Below, in pieces: positions 41,597-51,487 of a DNA stretch of 64,000 bases. The notes under the pieces are model-generated. The model worked only from the letters and a program-made list of their open reading frames with translations, did no database searches and had not been told where the DNA came from. The number at the start of each line of letters is the position of its first letter. Positions within the stretch are counted from its first letter, which is position 1. The DNA is from an uncultured Eubacteriales bacterium (lineage in GTDB: Bacteria > Bacillota > Clostridia > Christensenellales > Borkfalkiaceae): NCBI GenBank assembly GCA_900540805.1, contig UQHL01000007.1, positions 58,069-122,068 on the forward strand, written 5' to 3'. A program made the position numbers and the translations under genes.

Positions 41597-43543
41597 TTAG
41601 TTCAAATCATCCAATACGATCTGTTCCGCGCATTTCCGTGCGCTCGCATAGGCAAAATATCGTACAGGGATATTATTTTGGCGTACCACGTCTATTACCT
41701 TATAAAAATAGGTATGCGACATAGAATTGGTCTGAATCCATACGACATCCGAATTTTTGATGACGTCCGGATGCGGCGTCACGTCCCGTCCGATGAACCT
41801 CACATTGTTAAACAGAGGCTTAATCGCTTTGCTCCAGGAGTCGTGCCCGCCGAAGATGCTGATCGTGTGCCGCGCCGTGTACGGATACTCGATTTCTATC
41901 TTTTCTTCCGTTTCGTTCTCGAACTCGCCGTTTTGCTGATTAAAGACCAATGTGCGCAGGTCGGTCAGTTCCTTATGCTCCCCGCGTGTTTTCTCATATA
42001 CGGCTCTGTATTCCTTTTGAATCTTCCTGTTATGTTGATCCGCCGCGTGTAACTGCGTTCTCAGTCGTTTATTCTCTTCCCGTAACTGCTGCAGCTCGGC
42101 GGTCAATTGATCTTGTTCGTTTTCGTACTCAGGCTCGGGTATGCGGCTCTCCGCTTCGATTTCCAGCTCTTCCTCTTCGTGGAACTCGTCAGCCTCTGAG
42201 GCTGATTCTTCCTCGTCAGTATCGTCGAACGCGTCCTCATCGAAATCATCGTCCCATGCCCTTCTATATTCATCGCTTTGATGGGACAATTCCGCCAACA
42301 GCCGCACGTGTTCCAATATGTAATCGATTCGCTCTTCCGGGATGCCTTGGTTTTTCAAAATCAGCCGCGCGCCCTCGTAACGGCGGAGCTTTCTCGGCAT
42401 AATCGCTCCGTCCGTTAAATGGTAGATGAGCTGCGCGTCATTGATCAAACGGCTTTTATCGACAGAGCCTTCAAACATCCCGCCCTTATATTTCAACTCA
42501 TACAGCGGCTCTCGTTCCTCATCCCGCAAAGCCGGAATACCCTGATTGTCTAAGTCTCCGTTCCACGGCAACCGCAAAGCGGCCATGTGGAACAACGTAA
42601 CACTCGGTCCCATCGCCCAGAATAAGTCGTCGTTTTCGTATTGCAGAATATGAAACATGGCGCAGATGGTAAACGGATCGGCGATCGGGAACTCTTCCAG
42701 CTCGTCCGTCCATAAATATCCCCATTTTCGTTTCCCTTCCTCTTTTGTGACACTGCCGACCTCGAATAGAGAAAGGATTGTTTTTGCCTCCCATTCCCGA
42801 AGTTTTGTTTCTTCCTCCTCCAAGGCTTCCATGCGGGCTTCGTCTATCCCGCCGCTTTTTACCATCAATACGCTGAACGGAAGAACCGATTTCAGGAGTT
42901 GTTCTTTCTCTTCTTCTACTCTGTTCCTTCGTTCTTCCAAACGCAAATTGATTTTCAAATATAGCTCTATGACTCGCCAAAGCTCGCTGTGGAAGTATTC
43001 CTTTGCTTCCTTTAGCCGCTCTGCGGGCAGCAAATCGAGCAAGACTTTAAATGACGCTTTTGTTTCACCCATATTTTCCTCACACATATAGGTTACTTTT
43101 TCGATCAAATCGGGCGAATGACAAACGTCATACACCGTCTTGCCTGAAAAGGAATAGGAATCGGGTAAAATGTCATAAAGTTCCTCTATCTTTCCCGCTT
43201 CTTTCACTTCGTCCAATACCCATATCGCAAACGCCATACAGGTAGAACGCTCCCGAGAAATCAAATCATAGGGAAGCTGTAACGAGGTGCAGCACAGAGC
43301 CATTTTAGAAACCACGTCAAGTCCAGGGAATACCTCCCCGTATCTTTCCGCGCTTGCCTTGCACAAATTTACAGTGGCATTGGTACGTTTCTTTATTTCT
43401 CTATCCGTCAGATGCAGCAGTTTGAACATATTCGCAGAAATCTCTTCCAGCTCTTCTGCGGAAAAAGTGTCCACCAGTTCCTTGATCTGCTTTTTTACGG
43501 TGGAATAGATCCTTTTTGTGTCCTGCGCGGTTTTGTTTGACAT
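41597..43543 (-). CDS. DUF2325-domain protein with coiled coil
   Basis: 648 residues, cytoplasmic. The first ~400 are helical and unknown (contain CTSLQLPYDLISRERST). An acidic linker of about 40 residues (DEEESASEADEFHEEEELEI) and a coiled coil (about 510-560) lead to a C-terminal DUF2325 domain of ~95 residues (ISIFGGHDSWSKAIKPLFNN, TNSMSHTYFYKVIDVV). The start at 43543 has GAAGGGAGAAAG and a near-perfect promoter stands upstream. DUF2325 proteins occur on mobile elements and their role is unknown. The domain's GGHD loop suggests nucleotide or metal binding, by analogy only. Confidence 0.8.
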   Translation of the reverse strand: MSNKTAQDTKRIYSTVKKQIKELVDTFSAEELEEISANMFKLLHLTDREIKKRTNATVNLCKASAERYGEVFPGLDVVSKMALCCTSLQLPYDLISRERSTCMAFAIWVLDEVKEAGKIEELYDILPDSYSFSGKTVYDVCHSPDLIEKVTYMCEENMGETKASFKVLLDLLPAERLKEAKEYFHSELWRVIELYLKINLRLEERRNRVEEEKEQLLKSVLPFSVLMVKSGGIDEARMEALEEEETKLREWEAKTILSLFEVGSVTKEEGKRKWGYLWTDELEEFPIADPFTICAMFHILQYENDDLFWAMGPSVTLFHMAALRLPWNGDLDNQGIPALRDEEREPLYELKYKGGMFEGSVDKSRLINDAQLIYHLTDGAIMPRKLRRYEGARLILKNQGIPEERIDYILEHVRLLAELSHQSDEYRRAWDDDFDEDAFDDTDEEESASEADEFHEEEELEIEAESRIPEPEYENEQDQLTAELQQLREENKRLRTQLHAADQHNRKIQKEYRAVYEKTRGEHKELTDLRTLVFNQQNGEFENETEEKIEIEYPYTARHTISIFGGHDSWSKAIKPLFNNVRFIGRDVTPHPDVIKNSDVVWIQTNSMSHTYFYKVIDVVRQNNIPVRYFAYASARKCAEQIVLDDLN

Positions 43544-43571
43544 CTTTCTCCCTTCCGATCCTATTTTTTTC

Positions 43572-43600
43572 ATTATACCCCTTGCAAGGACATTTGTCAA
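43572..43600 (-). promoter_or_regulatory. Consensus promoter with palindrome
   Basis: On the minus strand: -35 TTGACA (43595-43600), a 17-nt spacer, -10 TATAAT (43572-43577). The spacer holds the palindrome CCTTGCAAGG (43580-43589), a likely repressor site. Confidence 0.75.
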
Positions 43601-43651
43601 TATCTCTCCCTAAATAAACTTTTTTAATCCCCTAATCATCGTCTTTATATC

Positions 43652-43680
43652 TTGACTTTTTTACAAATATATACTATAAT
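43652..43680 (+). promoter_or_regulatory. Consensus promoter
   Basis: -35 TTGACT (43652-43657), a 17-nt spacer, -10 TATAAT (43675-43680), 24 nt before the ATG of the HTH-linker-HTH gene. Confidence 0.8.
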
Positions 43681-43704
43681 TTTATTAATCTAAGGAGGAT
43701 AAAA

Positions 43705-44367
43705 ATGGAAGATATAGAAATCATTGCGATGCCAAAGAAACGGGGCAGGCCTGCAAAACAAGAAAACACAGAGGACATGATTCGTTTATACGAGCAAGGA
43801 AAAACCCTGCAGGAGATTGCCGATATGTATGGCGTTTCTATACAAGCGGTCCGATATCGCTTGAAAAAGAATAATATCTCCCGCAGAAAGCCCGGACGTT
43901 TACGTTCGGAGTCCTTAAAAGACACTGTTTTGGCCCTTTCACAAAAAGTGGATACTTTAACGCAGGCGTTGGTTGCCATGAAAGGTTGCTTGGCTTCCTG
44001 TTTGGAGGCTCTTGCGGCTCTTAATATCCCTGTTCCGACGACAGAAACTGTTCCTGCGGAAGCGGGCATATCGACACCGGCAGAGAAACAACTACTCGAG
44101 GAACCCTTTCAGCAGGAAACTTCCCAGGCTTTGGAGCTTCCTCAAGCAGACACGCCGACGTCGCTTCCCAAAGTTAAAAAATCCCGGACACCCAGCAAAG
44201 CGATCTCCAACGAAGAGATCATCAGGCTTTATGAGGACGAAAAGATGTCCTGCTACGCTATTGCGAAACAGCTGGGCATTTCCGTGAATACGATTTACAG
44301 TCGCTTAAAGAAAAACAACATTTCTCTTCCTTCACGCGGTGCAAAAGCAAAGACTGAAAAAAACTGA
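43705..44367 (+). CDS. HTH-linker-HTH DNA-binding protein
   Basis: 220 residues. The N-terminus has an AT-hook-like KKRGRPAK, then a resolvase-type helix-turn-helix (YEQGKTLQEIADMYGVSIQA, VRYRLKKNN). A proline- and alanine-rich linker with two cysteines follows, then a second similar HTH (YEDEKMSCYAIAKQLGISVN, TIYSRLKKNN) near the end. Both HTHs share the xxYxRLKKNNIS end, so it arose by internal duplication. The start has AAGGAGGATAAAA. It is probably a regulator or nucleoid-type protein that bridges two sites (inference). Confidence 0.8.
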   Translation: MEDIEIIAMPKKRGRPAKQENTEDMIRLYEQGKTLQEIADMYGVSIQAVRYRLKKNNISRRKPGRLRSESLKDTVLALSQKVDTLTQALVAMKGCLASCLEALAALNIPVPTTETVPAEAGISTPAEKQLLEEPFQQETSQALELPQADTPTSLPKVKKSRTPSKAISNEEIIRLYEDEKMSCYAIAKQLGISVNTIYSRLKKNNISLPSRGAKAKTEKN

Positions 44368-44381
44368 TATTTTAAAAAACG

Positions 44382-44411
44382 AAGGGCAACAGAAAATTCT
44401 GTTGCCCTTTT
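44382..44411 (+). terminator. Rho-independent terminator
   Basis: AAGGGCAACAGAA and TTCTGTTGCCCTT pair perfectly and are followed by a T run, 15 nt after the HTH-linker-HTH gene. Confidence 0.85.
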
Positions 44412-44536
44412 CAGTATCTGAAGCTATAAGACTGCTTCGACCAAATTTAGTTAACAGAACCAACGCTATCCTCGACAACAATCCTCATGGCAACATTTTC
44501 ACGTTATTGAGCACTAAAAACTGATAGTTAAATTTA

Positions 44537-44570
44537 GTTCGCTATCGCGGCAATAGTCACGATAGCGAAC
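44537..44570. terminator. Inverted repeat, candidate terminator
   Basis: GTTCGCTATCG and CGATAGCGAAC, 11-bp perfect arms with a 12-nt loop, between the convergent HTH gene and the membrane-protein gene. The T run is weak. 44,412-44,536 holds no gene I can see. Confidence 0.5.
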
Positions 44571-44615
44571 ATTGTTTTTGTTACTTTTTTTCTATCAGGC
44601 TTTCGTATTCCTTTA

Positions 44616-45080
44616 CTATAAATTTTGTAACAATTCTTTTTGCGGACAATATTTTTTCAATGTTTCAATTACTTTTGAAGTACTCATTAAATATATAGTT
44701 GCTCTACTTAACCTACATCTTGAAATTCCCCAATTTCCTAAAGATTTTTTGGAAATAAATATCCACCCAGCAATTGGGTTCTTTATTCTTATCTCTTTAA
44801 CTTCTTTCCATGCAATAAATCGTTTCTTGACTCCAAACAACCTCCTTGTAACTCCCATTTCATTAATGGTTATTTTACATGCCATGGTACAAATGCCCCA
44901 AATAAATATACATATCGGTAAAAGTATAAGCATTGCCAATAAAATATAGGGGAATATTTCATTCCAATCATATTTATTCAAAAAAACGACAAACATCACT
45001 ATGCCTATGATGAGAATTATTGTTATATAAATAACCAACGGTAAAAACACATAAAACTCGTTTTCTTTCTCTTTTTTCAT
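44616..45080 (-). CDS. Small membrane protein, candidate RHS immunity protein
   Basis: 154 residues. Two N-terminal membrane helices (LPLVIYITIILIIGIVMFVV, and YILLAMLILLPICIFIWGIC) and a cytoplasmic part (GVTRRLFGVKKRFIAWKEVK) that resembles a bacterial PH-like domain. The ATG at 45080 is the best spaced after GGGAGAG and lies 2 nt past the RHS stop; one at 45086 overlaps that stop. The tight link to the RHS gene, which ends in a hydrophobic domain, fits an immunity protein protecting the membrane. No immunity family is recognised. Confidence 0.55.
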   Translation of the reverse strand: MKKEKENEFYVFLPLVIYITIILIIGIVMFVVFLNKYDWNEIFPYILLAMLILLPICIFIWGICTMACKITINEMGVTRRLFGVKKRFIAWKEVKEIRIKNPIAGWIFISKKSLGNWGISRCRLSRATIYLMSTSKVIETLKKYCPQKELLQNL

Positions 45081-45082
45081 TT

Positions 45083-48000
45083 TCATCTCTCCCTAATTTT
45101 GTTTACATTAGGAAATGCATAATACATAAAATAAGCGGAAAACGCCAAACTTATTGGCGATAATTTCACCGCATCAATAAAACGCATTCCCCACGTCGCA
45201 CCTTCTACAAGACCAATAAAAGAAAACCCCACATATATTACTCCATTAGTAAGAGCACTAAAAAATCCTTGCGCCGCACTAATTTTAGGATCTACGTTAC
45301 CATATGAAATAAGCTGATTTATTACGTTTCCTGTAAAACCACCTATAAAGCTTCCTCCTATTGTGACAAAAAATCCCCCAATACCACCGGTTGCTATTCC
45401 CGCCGCCAGTGAAGCCGCGCCTACCGCTCCGTCTACAAACCCACCTATAAACGCGCCCAGTTTGCTTTCTCCTTCAATACTATTGTTCATCGCGGAAAAA
45501 CCCGTTATTAATCCACTCGCTACTATACTTCCCAAAATCAACCAAAAGATTATACTTTGTCCCGATCCGTCCGTATATATAATGGGATTGTTCGCACAAT
45601 ACGAATAAAGATTGAGTTCTCCTAACGATTTGCTTAATGCCCCAATCAATTCGTATTGATCCGCGCTTATAAACCGGCAGATGCTCGGGTCGTAATATCG
45701 GCTTTGCAAATAGTAGAAACTTGTTTCCTCGTCGTAATAGTAGCCCCGATAGCGAAAATGCACTTTGTCCCACATGCTTCCGCTTTTGCTTAAAACGTTC
45801 CCATACGAATCGTATTGGAAGCTCGCCACACTTGTTCCGCTTACGTTGTACGCTTTTAAGACGTCTCCGAATAGATTTTTCTCAAAGTAGTAGTACGCTC
45901 CGTTATAGATCATCCCTATGATTCCGCTCGCGTCGTACAAATACTGCGTATAGTTCGCTCCCGTCTTTTCTCCGACCAATACGTCCCCGTCCCAATAATA
46001 CAGCGTTTCTTCCCCGTTCACCGTCTTGCTGTATCTTAAGTTATCGGCGCCGTATTGATAACTAAAGTTCTTGCCCGATTGTATATTGCCGTGGCTCAGC
46101 ATGTTTCCCCGCGTCCAATACAGGTTTTGCGACGAAGTGGTACTACTTCCCTTGTAATTTGTTATATTTCCCATTGTGTCATAGGAGAAATATCTCTTTA
46201 TCCCGTTTTCAGATATATATTGCAGCCTTGTTTTGCTTCCCGACCAATATCCGTATTCCGTTGTACTTCCAGAAGACGTTTTCGACGTTATATTATTCAA
46301 CGTATCGTAAGCGTATGTATATTTTCCGTCTGATGTTAACCGTCCCGCTCCGTCGTAGATATAGCTATAACTATCGCCGTTCAGCGTATTATTGTAAGAG
46401 GAAATATAGCCGCGGTTGTTATACGAATACGTCTGTCGGGAGCTATTGGTTATATTATAGATAGAGCTGATCCGATTTGTTTGGTACTCCGTTGTACTTA
46501 TATAATTATATTGTAGCTTTTGCCGTTCTATCGAGCCGACGACTTGCGTTTTGGTCGATAGTCTATCCAAAGAATCATAACCATATAGTGTTTTATGATC
46601 GATATTACCCTGACTTTGCAAAACTCCATGCCCGTCAAAGGTGAACCATTCCGTTCTCGTTTTCGAATTTTCCAAATTGATGGTTCTATTGGTCAACCAC
46701 CCGGTTTCCTCATCGTAATTATACGTATAGCTCGCGTTCAAATCTCCGCTGACCGTCATTTTGGCTTGCGTTTTGCTGTCGGTAAATTGGTACGCCAACT
46801 GCGTCACGCCGTTTCGACTTTGCGTTACGCTCGTCAAATCCTTGCCCGTGTAACCGTAGGCTATGTTGGTTGCAACCGCAGACGGAGAATCTTTCAGCTC
46901 GACGCTTTGCAGTTCCCTATAATCATAGGTGTACTCTATTGTAGCACCGTTTGCATAAGTTGTCAAATTAACGTCGCCGTTATCATTATAATCTATAGTC
47001 AGCTTTCTGCTGCCATTATGATTTATCCCCGTTACCAGACCGAAATTCAATGAATCTCTTACTAATGCATAACTCTCTGTTGAACCTAAATTGAAACTGC
47101 TTTCTTTTCCGTTGGAGTAATTGGTCTGCTGCACCAGCTTTCCGTTTTCTTTTACCTTCGTTATCTGTCCGTTATAGTTATACTCATATTCTATGACAGA
47201 ATTACCAGAGGTGATTTTATACGGTTGGACGTTTCCTCCTTTTATACCATAGTCTGTTCTGACGGTTATGCCATTTTTTGTCTGAATCGTAAAGTATTCC
47301 CCCAAAGCGCCGTTTGTTTCGGATACCGTTTTCGATATGTTCGTTCCGCCGTCTTTGGTTATAGTCGTTATCTTATTATTCAAAACCCCGCTGCTCGAAT
47401 ACTCATAGGTGATTTCTTTTGTCCCGTCGCTTATCGACTTTATACGTTTTGCATCGTATTCCGAACGTGTCGTTATATTAGGATATTCTTCGTATGTATA
47501 GGTATAGTTTTTAGTCGTCGCGGTCGTTCCCGAATAATCGGTTTCACTCGCACTTGTTATCTGTCCAAGGAAATCATATCTTACCGTTTGCCTATAATCC
47601 AACCCTCTGTTTTCCACAAAATTTACATAGTTGAAAACAGACATGGTCTCGATCCGCTTCTTTATTTGTGTGCTTGTGTAATAATTATAGGAAACATCCG
47701 AAACATCTAAATAATTATTTCCCGTGTTTTTTATCTGAATAGACGTAGCGCCCGAATAATAGCTTACAGGAATGATAAAGTACGACTTCGTCGCTCCGTT
47801 TAAACTGATTTTTCCCCGGCTTGTTCCATTAACCAATATTTCCGCAAACGTCGTTCCGTAGGAGTATAAAAATAAGCTGATACAATATTGCCGCCCGCTT
47901 TTGGAAACAATCCCATGATTTGTAGATATTGATCCGGATAACGAGCTGCCCGGGTTTATGGAATAAGACGACGCACTCAACGTCGTATTTTGTTTTTGTA

Positions 48001-50617
48001 TCGTAGAATAAATATTTTGAGTATACGTCAGATATTCCCGATTGCCATCTCCGGTCATGCTCGAAGATACCGTACTGATAGCCGTTTCACCCTTATCGTC
48101 TTTATACCATCCACTTTGCACTCCTTTCGCAAAGCGCCTGCTTACGCTTCTCTCACCCAATTTATTCCCATCCGCATCGTAATACGTCACGTTTGATACT
48201 TTGGCATCCGCCGAAAAACTCACATAATCGTAACGATAATAATCGTCATAAGCCGGACTGTTCCCGTAAATATAATTTATAATCGACATCCGCATAGGAC
48301 TCGGATTTGTCCAATGTGCGCGGCCGAATAAATAACCGTTTCCGTCAAAATCGGTTAATCCGTATAACTGTCCCTCATTATACTCAAACTTGAACTTTAC
48401 GCTGTTCGAGTTGTAATTTTTTATTTGAGTCAGATTTCCGTCCGCGTCGTATGAAAAATCGCATCTTGCAAGCAGTTGAAACGGATAGCCGCTTATTACG
48501 TCTTCAGCCATATAAGATTGAGCGTAAATCACTCTATCCCCACTATATGTAAAGGAAATGTAATGCGTTTTTACGCCCTCTGTGTATCCGGCGATCTGGG
48601 TGATTTTACTGCCGGAATAAAAGATTTCATACATCAATTTTTCTTTATGAATAAAACTCGCGTCATAGTATCTGTAAGATTTATTTCCGTCAAACAGGAG
48701 TTTTGTCTTTCCGCCTATAAACAGCGCGTTTGCATTTATGTTATATGTCATGTTTCGATTGACGGAATAATATGCCCCGCCTTCCTGACCCAATGTATCT
48801 ATGGAACCGTCCGCATCCACATAACGCACTGCCTTTGTTTCGCGTTTTATACCTTGCTGGAAATTGATTTTGATGTTATTCCCGAACATCTTATGCATAC
48901 CGAATTCGGTCATTATCTCATCATAATAATCGTTATATACCAATTCCAATGCAATAGGATTGGTAGGTACGTCGATGGACAATGCGGAAAACGATGCCGT
49001 CACCGCTCCGTTTATCAAATTGATATTGGCTGCACCGCCGTTGTATTCAAACTGTTCATACGGTAAGTCTTCTTTTACGCCTACCGTGGAAACGTAATAA
49101 TTCAACACGCTCGGCAAATTGCCCTCGCGCACATCCACTTCGCCGTGCTGGTTGTCGTTCGTCGTTGTATAATACCACATGAAAACCATATCCGCACAGC
49201 CGTTAAACGCTTCCGGATTAAAGTACGCTTCTTCCCACCGCTCTTCATGTTTCGTCGTAAACCAGGACTTATAAGATTTTATCGTATTACTCAATAATAT
49301 CGGACTGCCCGTATACTCCATTTGAGAGAATGCGGTCACATTCCCAAGCGGGAGCGTCGATTTTGCCGTTCGCACATAGTAATCCGTTGATCCTACCGTA
49401 CTATTTCCGACACTTCTTACATAGTATCTTAACTTGCTATATGTCAATTGATATCCCGATAAATAGAACTGATCGTTTTCATTGGGAAACGAGATAAACG
49501 AATCGCAAGTTTTTGAGTCCACTTTTCCGAACTTGATCCGCGGCTGATTATATTCTTTTCCGCCGCTGTAATATAACGTCAACCCATTCGCCGTTTCTTT
49601 CGTGATTGAATAAACTGCAGGATCGATCTTTACGGGAAATGCCCGCTCCGGCGCGTTCATCCAATTCTCGTTTGCCATTATTCCCAAAATATATGTGCCG
49701 TCTTCACGATCGGTCAATGTATAAGATACTTCTTCACTGTAAACGCCGGCTGCGTCCGTCATATTGGGCGCAGGGATCACAAATACGGCTTCTTCCGTTT
49801 CCGTATAGGCAATGATTTCTCCTTCGTTTGTCAATAATAAGGATAAATCCGGCGCAGTGATCGTATAATGGAATTCATAGTGTTCCAAAGTACTGTGGAC
49901 GATTATATCTTCTTTAACGCCCGAGGATGTAATCGAATACTCAAAGTCCACGTTTTGGAATACATTTCTATATACTAAACCGGCTTCTCCTACATTCGGC
50001 TGCAACGGTTCTTTCAGTTTCTTATTGGAATAGTCAACCGCGTCGGTATTCGCTACTTTGTTGGCTTTGGTTATAGCGTTATTAAATTCAGTTCCCATTA
50101 CATCCGCTTTTGCCAATTGCTGAATTTCGCCTATACGATCGCGGAGAGAAAATTCCAACGTGTAACCCTTATTTTCTATCGAAACATTTTTCCTCTTGTC
50201 CAATTTTTCAAACAGTTTCACCTTAAAACTGTTTGCAGTGTTTTCAAAGTATTTTTCCCCTGTTTCGGAGGTTTTTAATTTCAGAGAATTATCGATCTCT
50301 TTGAATCCGTCCTCCTCTTCATAATGAACGGGAACGCCGTAGTTTTGCACCATGATCATCCCGTCATCCATCAGAAATTGTTTGGACGTTTCAGTGCGTT
50401 TTTCTATTATTTCTTTGTCTATATAGCGTTCATTATTAATGCCCTTATCTACCATAGGCTCCGCTACAGAGTCCACCACATCTGCAGAAATTGCTTTCTC
50501 TTGCGTAAAGTCTATTTCTTTGATACCGTCGGCCGCTGCCTGTAAGAGCGAAAGCGGCGTAAAAGTCACTAACATGACGATGCTCATTATCAACGCTACC
50601 GGTTTAATTCTTTTCAT
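45083..50617 (-). CDS. Secreted RHS-repeat protein, polymorphic toxin-like
   Basis: 1844 residues. Signal peptide, a ~550-residue N-terminal region, then an RHS/YD-repeat region (YDSLDRLSTKTQV, YDGAGRLTSDGKY, YDTLNNITSK) ending with the core signature ESFYYLQSRYYDPSICRFIS and LNLYSYCANNPI. After that ~157 residues form a variable C-terminus rich in Gly and hydrophobic segments (IATGGIGGFFVTIGGSFIGG), which looks membrane-inserting. In RHS toxins this part is the toxic tip. The start has AACGAGGGAAAAAG. It is secreted by the general route rather than type VI. The adjacent membrane protein may be the immunity partner. Confidence 0.85.
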   Translation of the reverse strand: MKRIKPVALIMSIVMLVTFTPLSLLQAAADGIKEIDFTQEKAISADVVDSVAEPMVDKGINNERYIDKEIIEKRTETSKQFLMDDGMIMVQNYGVPVHYEEEDGFKEIDNSLKLKTSETGEKYFENTANSFKVKLFEKLDKRKNVSIENKGYTLEFSLRDRIGEIQQLAKADVMGTEFNNAITKANKVANTDAVDYSNKKLKEPLQPNVGEAGLVYRNVFQNVDFEYSITSSGVKEDIIVHSTLEHYEFHYTITAPDLSLLLTNEGEIIAYTETEEAVFVIPAPNMTDAAGVYSEEVSYTLTDREDGTYILGIMANENWMNAPERAFPVKIDPAVYSITKETANGLTLYYSGGKEYNQPRIKFGKVDSKTCDSFISFPNENDQFYLSGYQLTYSKLRYYVRSVGNSTVGSTDYYVRTAKSTLPLGNVTAFSQMEYTGSPILLSNTIKSYKSWFTTKHEERWEEAYFNPEAFNGCADMVFMWYYTTTNDNQHGEVDVREGNLPSVLNYYVSTVGVKEDLPYEQFEYNGGAANINLINGAVTASFSALSIDVPTNPIALELVYNDYYDEIMTEFGMHKMFGNNIKINFQQGIKRETKAVRYVDADGSIDTLGQEGGAYYSVNRNMTYNINANALFIGGKTKLLFDGNKSYRYYDASFIHKEKLMYEIFYSGSKITQIAGYTEGVKTHYISFTYSGDRVIYAQSYMAEDVISGYPFQLLARCDFSYDADGNLTQIKNYNSNSVKFKFEYNEGQLYGLTDFDGNGYLFGRAHWTNPSPMRMSIINYIYGNSPAYDDYYRYDYVSFSADAKVSNVTYYDADGNKLGERSVSRRFAKGVQSGWYKDDKGETAISTVSSSMTGDGNREYLTYTQNIYSTIQKQNTTLSASSYSINPGSSLSGSISTNHGIVSKSGRQYCISLFLYSYGTTFAEILVNGTSRGKISLNGATKSYFIIPVSYYSGATSIQIKNTGNNYLDVSDVSYNYYTSTQIKKRIETMSVFNYVNFVENRGLDYRQTVRYDFLGQITSASETDYSGTTATTKNYTYTYEEYPNITTRSEYDAKRIKSISDGTKEITYEYSSSGVLNNKITTITKDGGTNISKTVSETNGALGEYFTIQTKNGITVRTDYGIKGGNVQPYKITSGNSVIEYEYNYNGQITKVKENGKLVQQTNYSNGKESSFNLGSTESYALVRDSLNFGLVTGINHNGSRKLTIDYNDNGDVNLTTYANGATIEYTYDYRELQSVELKDSPSAVATNIAYGYTGKDLTSVTQSRNGVTQLAYQFTDSKTQAKMTVSGDLNASYTYNYDEETGWLTNRTINLENSKTRTEWFTFDGHGVLQSQGNIDHKTLYGYDSLDRLSTKTQVVGSIERQKLQYNYISTTEYQTNRISSIYNITNSSRQTYSYNNRGYISSYNNTLNGDSYSYIYDGAGRLTSDGKYTYAYDTLNNITSKTSSGSTTEYGYWSGSKTRLQYISENGIKRYFSYDTMGNITNYKGSSTTSSQNLYWTRGNMLSHGNIQSGKNFSYQYGADNLRYSKTVNGEETLYYWDGDVLVGEKTGANYTQYLYDASGIIGMIYNGAYYYFEKNLFGDVLKAYNVSGTSVASFQYDSYGNVLSKSGSMWDKVHFRYRGYYYDEETSFYYLQSRYYDPSICRFISADQYELIGALSKSLGELNLYSYCANNPIIYTDGSGQSIIFWLILGSIVASGLITGFSAMNNSIEGESKLGAFIGGFVDGAVGAASLAAGIATGGIGGFFVTIGGSFIGGFTGNVINQLISYGNVDPKISAAQGFFSALTNGVIYVGFSFIGLVEGATWGMRFIDAVKLSPISLAFSAYFMYYAFPNVNKIRER

Positions 50618-51212
50618 CTTTTTCCCTCGTTGTCTTTATTTTTTAGATCCATTTTTCGTAAAGTTGGTTCTCGTAAAATTTTTTTTCGACTCGTATGCTG
50701 TCCTTTTCAAAGCCCAGCACGCTGATACATTCGGTCTCTTTATGTCAGCTACCGAACACATAGCTTCTTCGCATCGGCGCTTGCAAAAAAACGTTATTTC
50801 ATGCTCCGCCCCCTTTTCCCTTCGGAGTCCCCCTGAAATACCGCTTCTTTCAGACGCCAAAAAAAGCGCCATCCTATCCTTATATCAGATAAGACTGCGC
50901 TTAAAATATCGCCATTGGAGTACACCTCCGTAATTTATTTGATCAATTGCTTCCTTTCAATTATTTTCCAGAATTGTTATTTTTATTTACAAAGAGATTA
51001 TATCACGGATAAAAGGCTTTGTCAATACCTATATCAAAAGTTTTCAGAAGAAAATAAAGGGGGTAACAGCAGAGAAAAATGGATCTATTTTCTTGTTTTT
51101 CACTTAAATCCAAGCATTCCAAATCTAACAACCTGTACAGAGAAAATGAATCAACTCAACGGTAAGAACTGCAAACTATTATTCTGTTGCTATTGAAATT
51201 TTATCGTGCCTT
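50618..51212. other. Intergenic stretch upstream of the RHS gene
   Basis: About 595 bp. A minus-strand frame of 78 codons (50636-50872) has a ribosome-like GGATAGGATG but overlaps a GC-rich structured part and is probably not a gene. 50,930-51,200 is AT-rich without a recognisable gene. I see no known riboswitch. Confidence 0.3.
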
Positions 51213-51305
51213 TTAATGGAGCAGGCTCTTCTCTTCTATTTTATCTGCTTCTTTCTTTTCTGTAGTAGTTACTTTTCCGTTGGGTAGTTCACATTCACCT
51301 GTCAT
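51213..51305 (-). CDS. Possible 30-residue peptide
   Basis: The frame MTGECELPNGKVTTTEKKEA and DKIEEKSLLH stops at TAA. The ATG sits exactly in a perfect palindrome (CACCTGTCA, TGG, TGACAGGTG at 51,297-51,317), with a GGTGG 11 nt upstream. The composition is protein-like (charged, no rare runs). Whether it is translated is open. Confidence 0.35.
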   Translation of the reverse strand: MTGECELPNGKVTTTEKKEADKIEEKSLLH

Positions 51306-51377
51306 GGTGACAGGTGCCACCTTCCACCTCCGGGGCGGAATTCACCCTTGTGAGGCGCTGTTCTCAATTTTTGAGCG

Positions 51378-51403
51378 GGCAGGGCTGTATTCACAGCCCT
51401 GCC
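51378..51403. repeat. GC-rich hairpin, copy 1
   Basis: GGCAGGGCTGT, ATTC, ACAGCCCTGCC is a perfect 11-bp stem followed by TTGCTCTTTTT. A related hairpin with the same ACAGCCCTGCCTTGCT tail stands at 52,612-52,637, on the other side of the gene between them. Terminator or regulatory RNA. Confidence 0.6.
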
Positions 51404-51487
51404 TTGCTCTTTTTCAGCGACTCTTCACCGTTTCTTCTGCGAAGAATCGTCATTATCACGTCCCGGTGGTCGCTTTCCCTCCGTCTT

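Noticed and set aside
50636..50872. 78-codon frame upstream of the RHS gene
   Set aside because: Low-quality composition and overlap with structured GC-rich sequence; only mentioned as possible.
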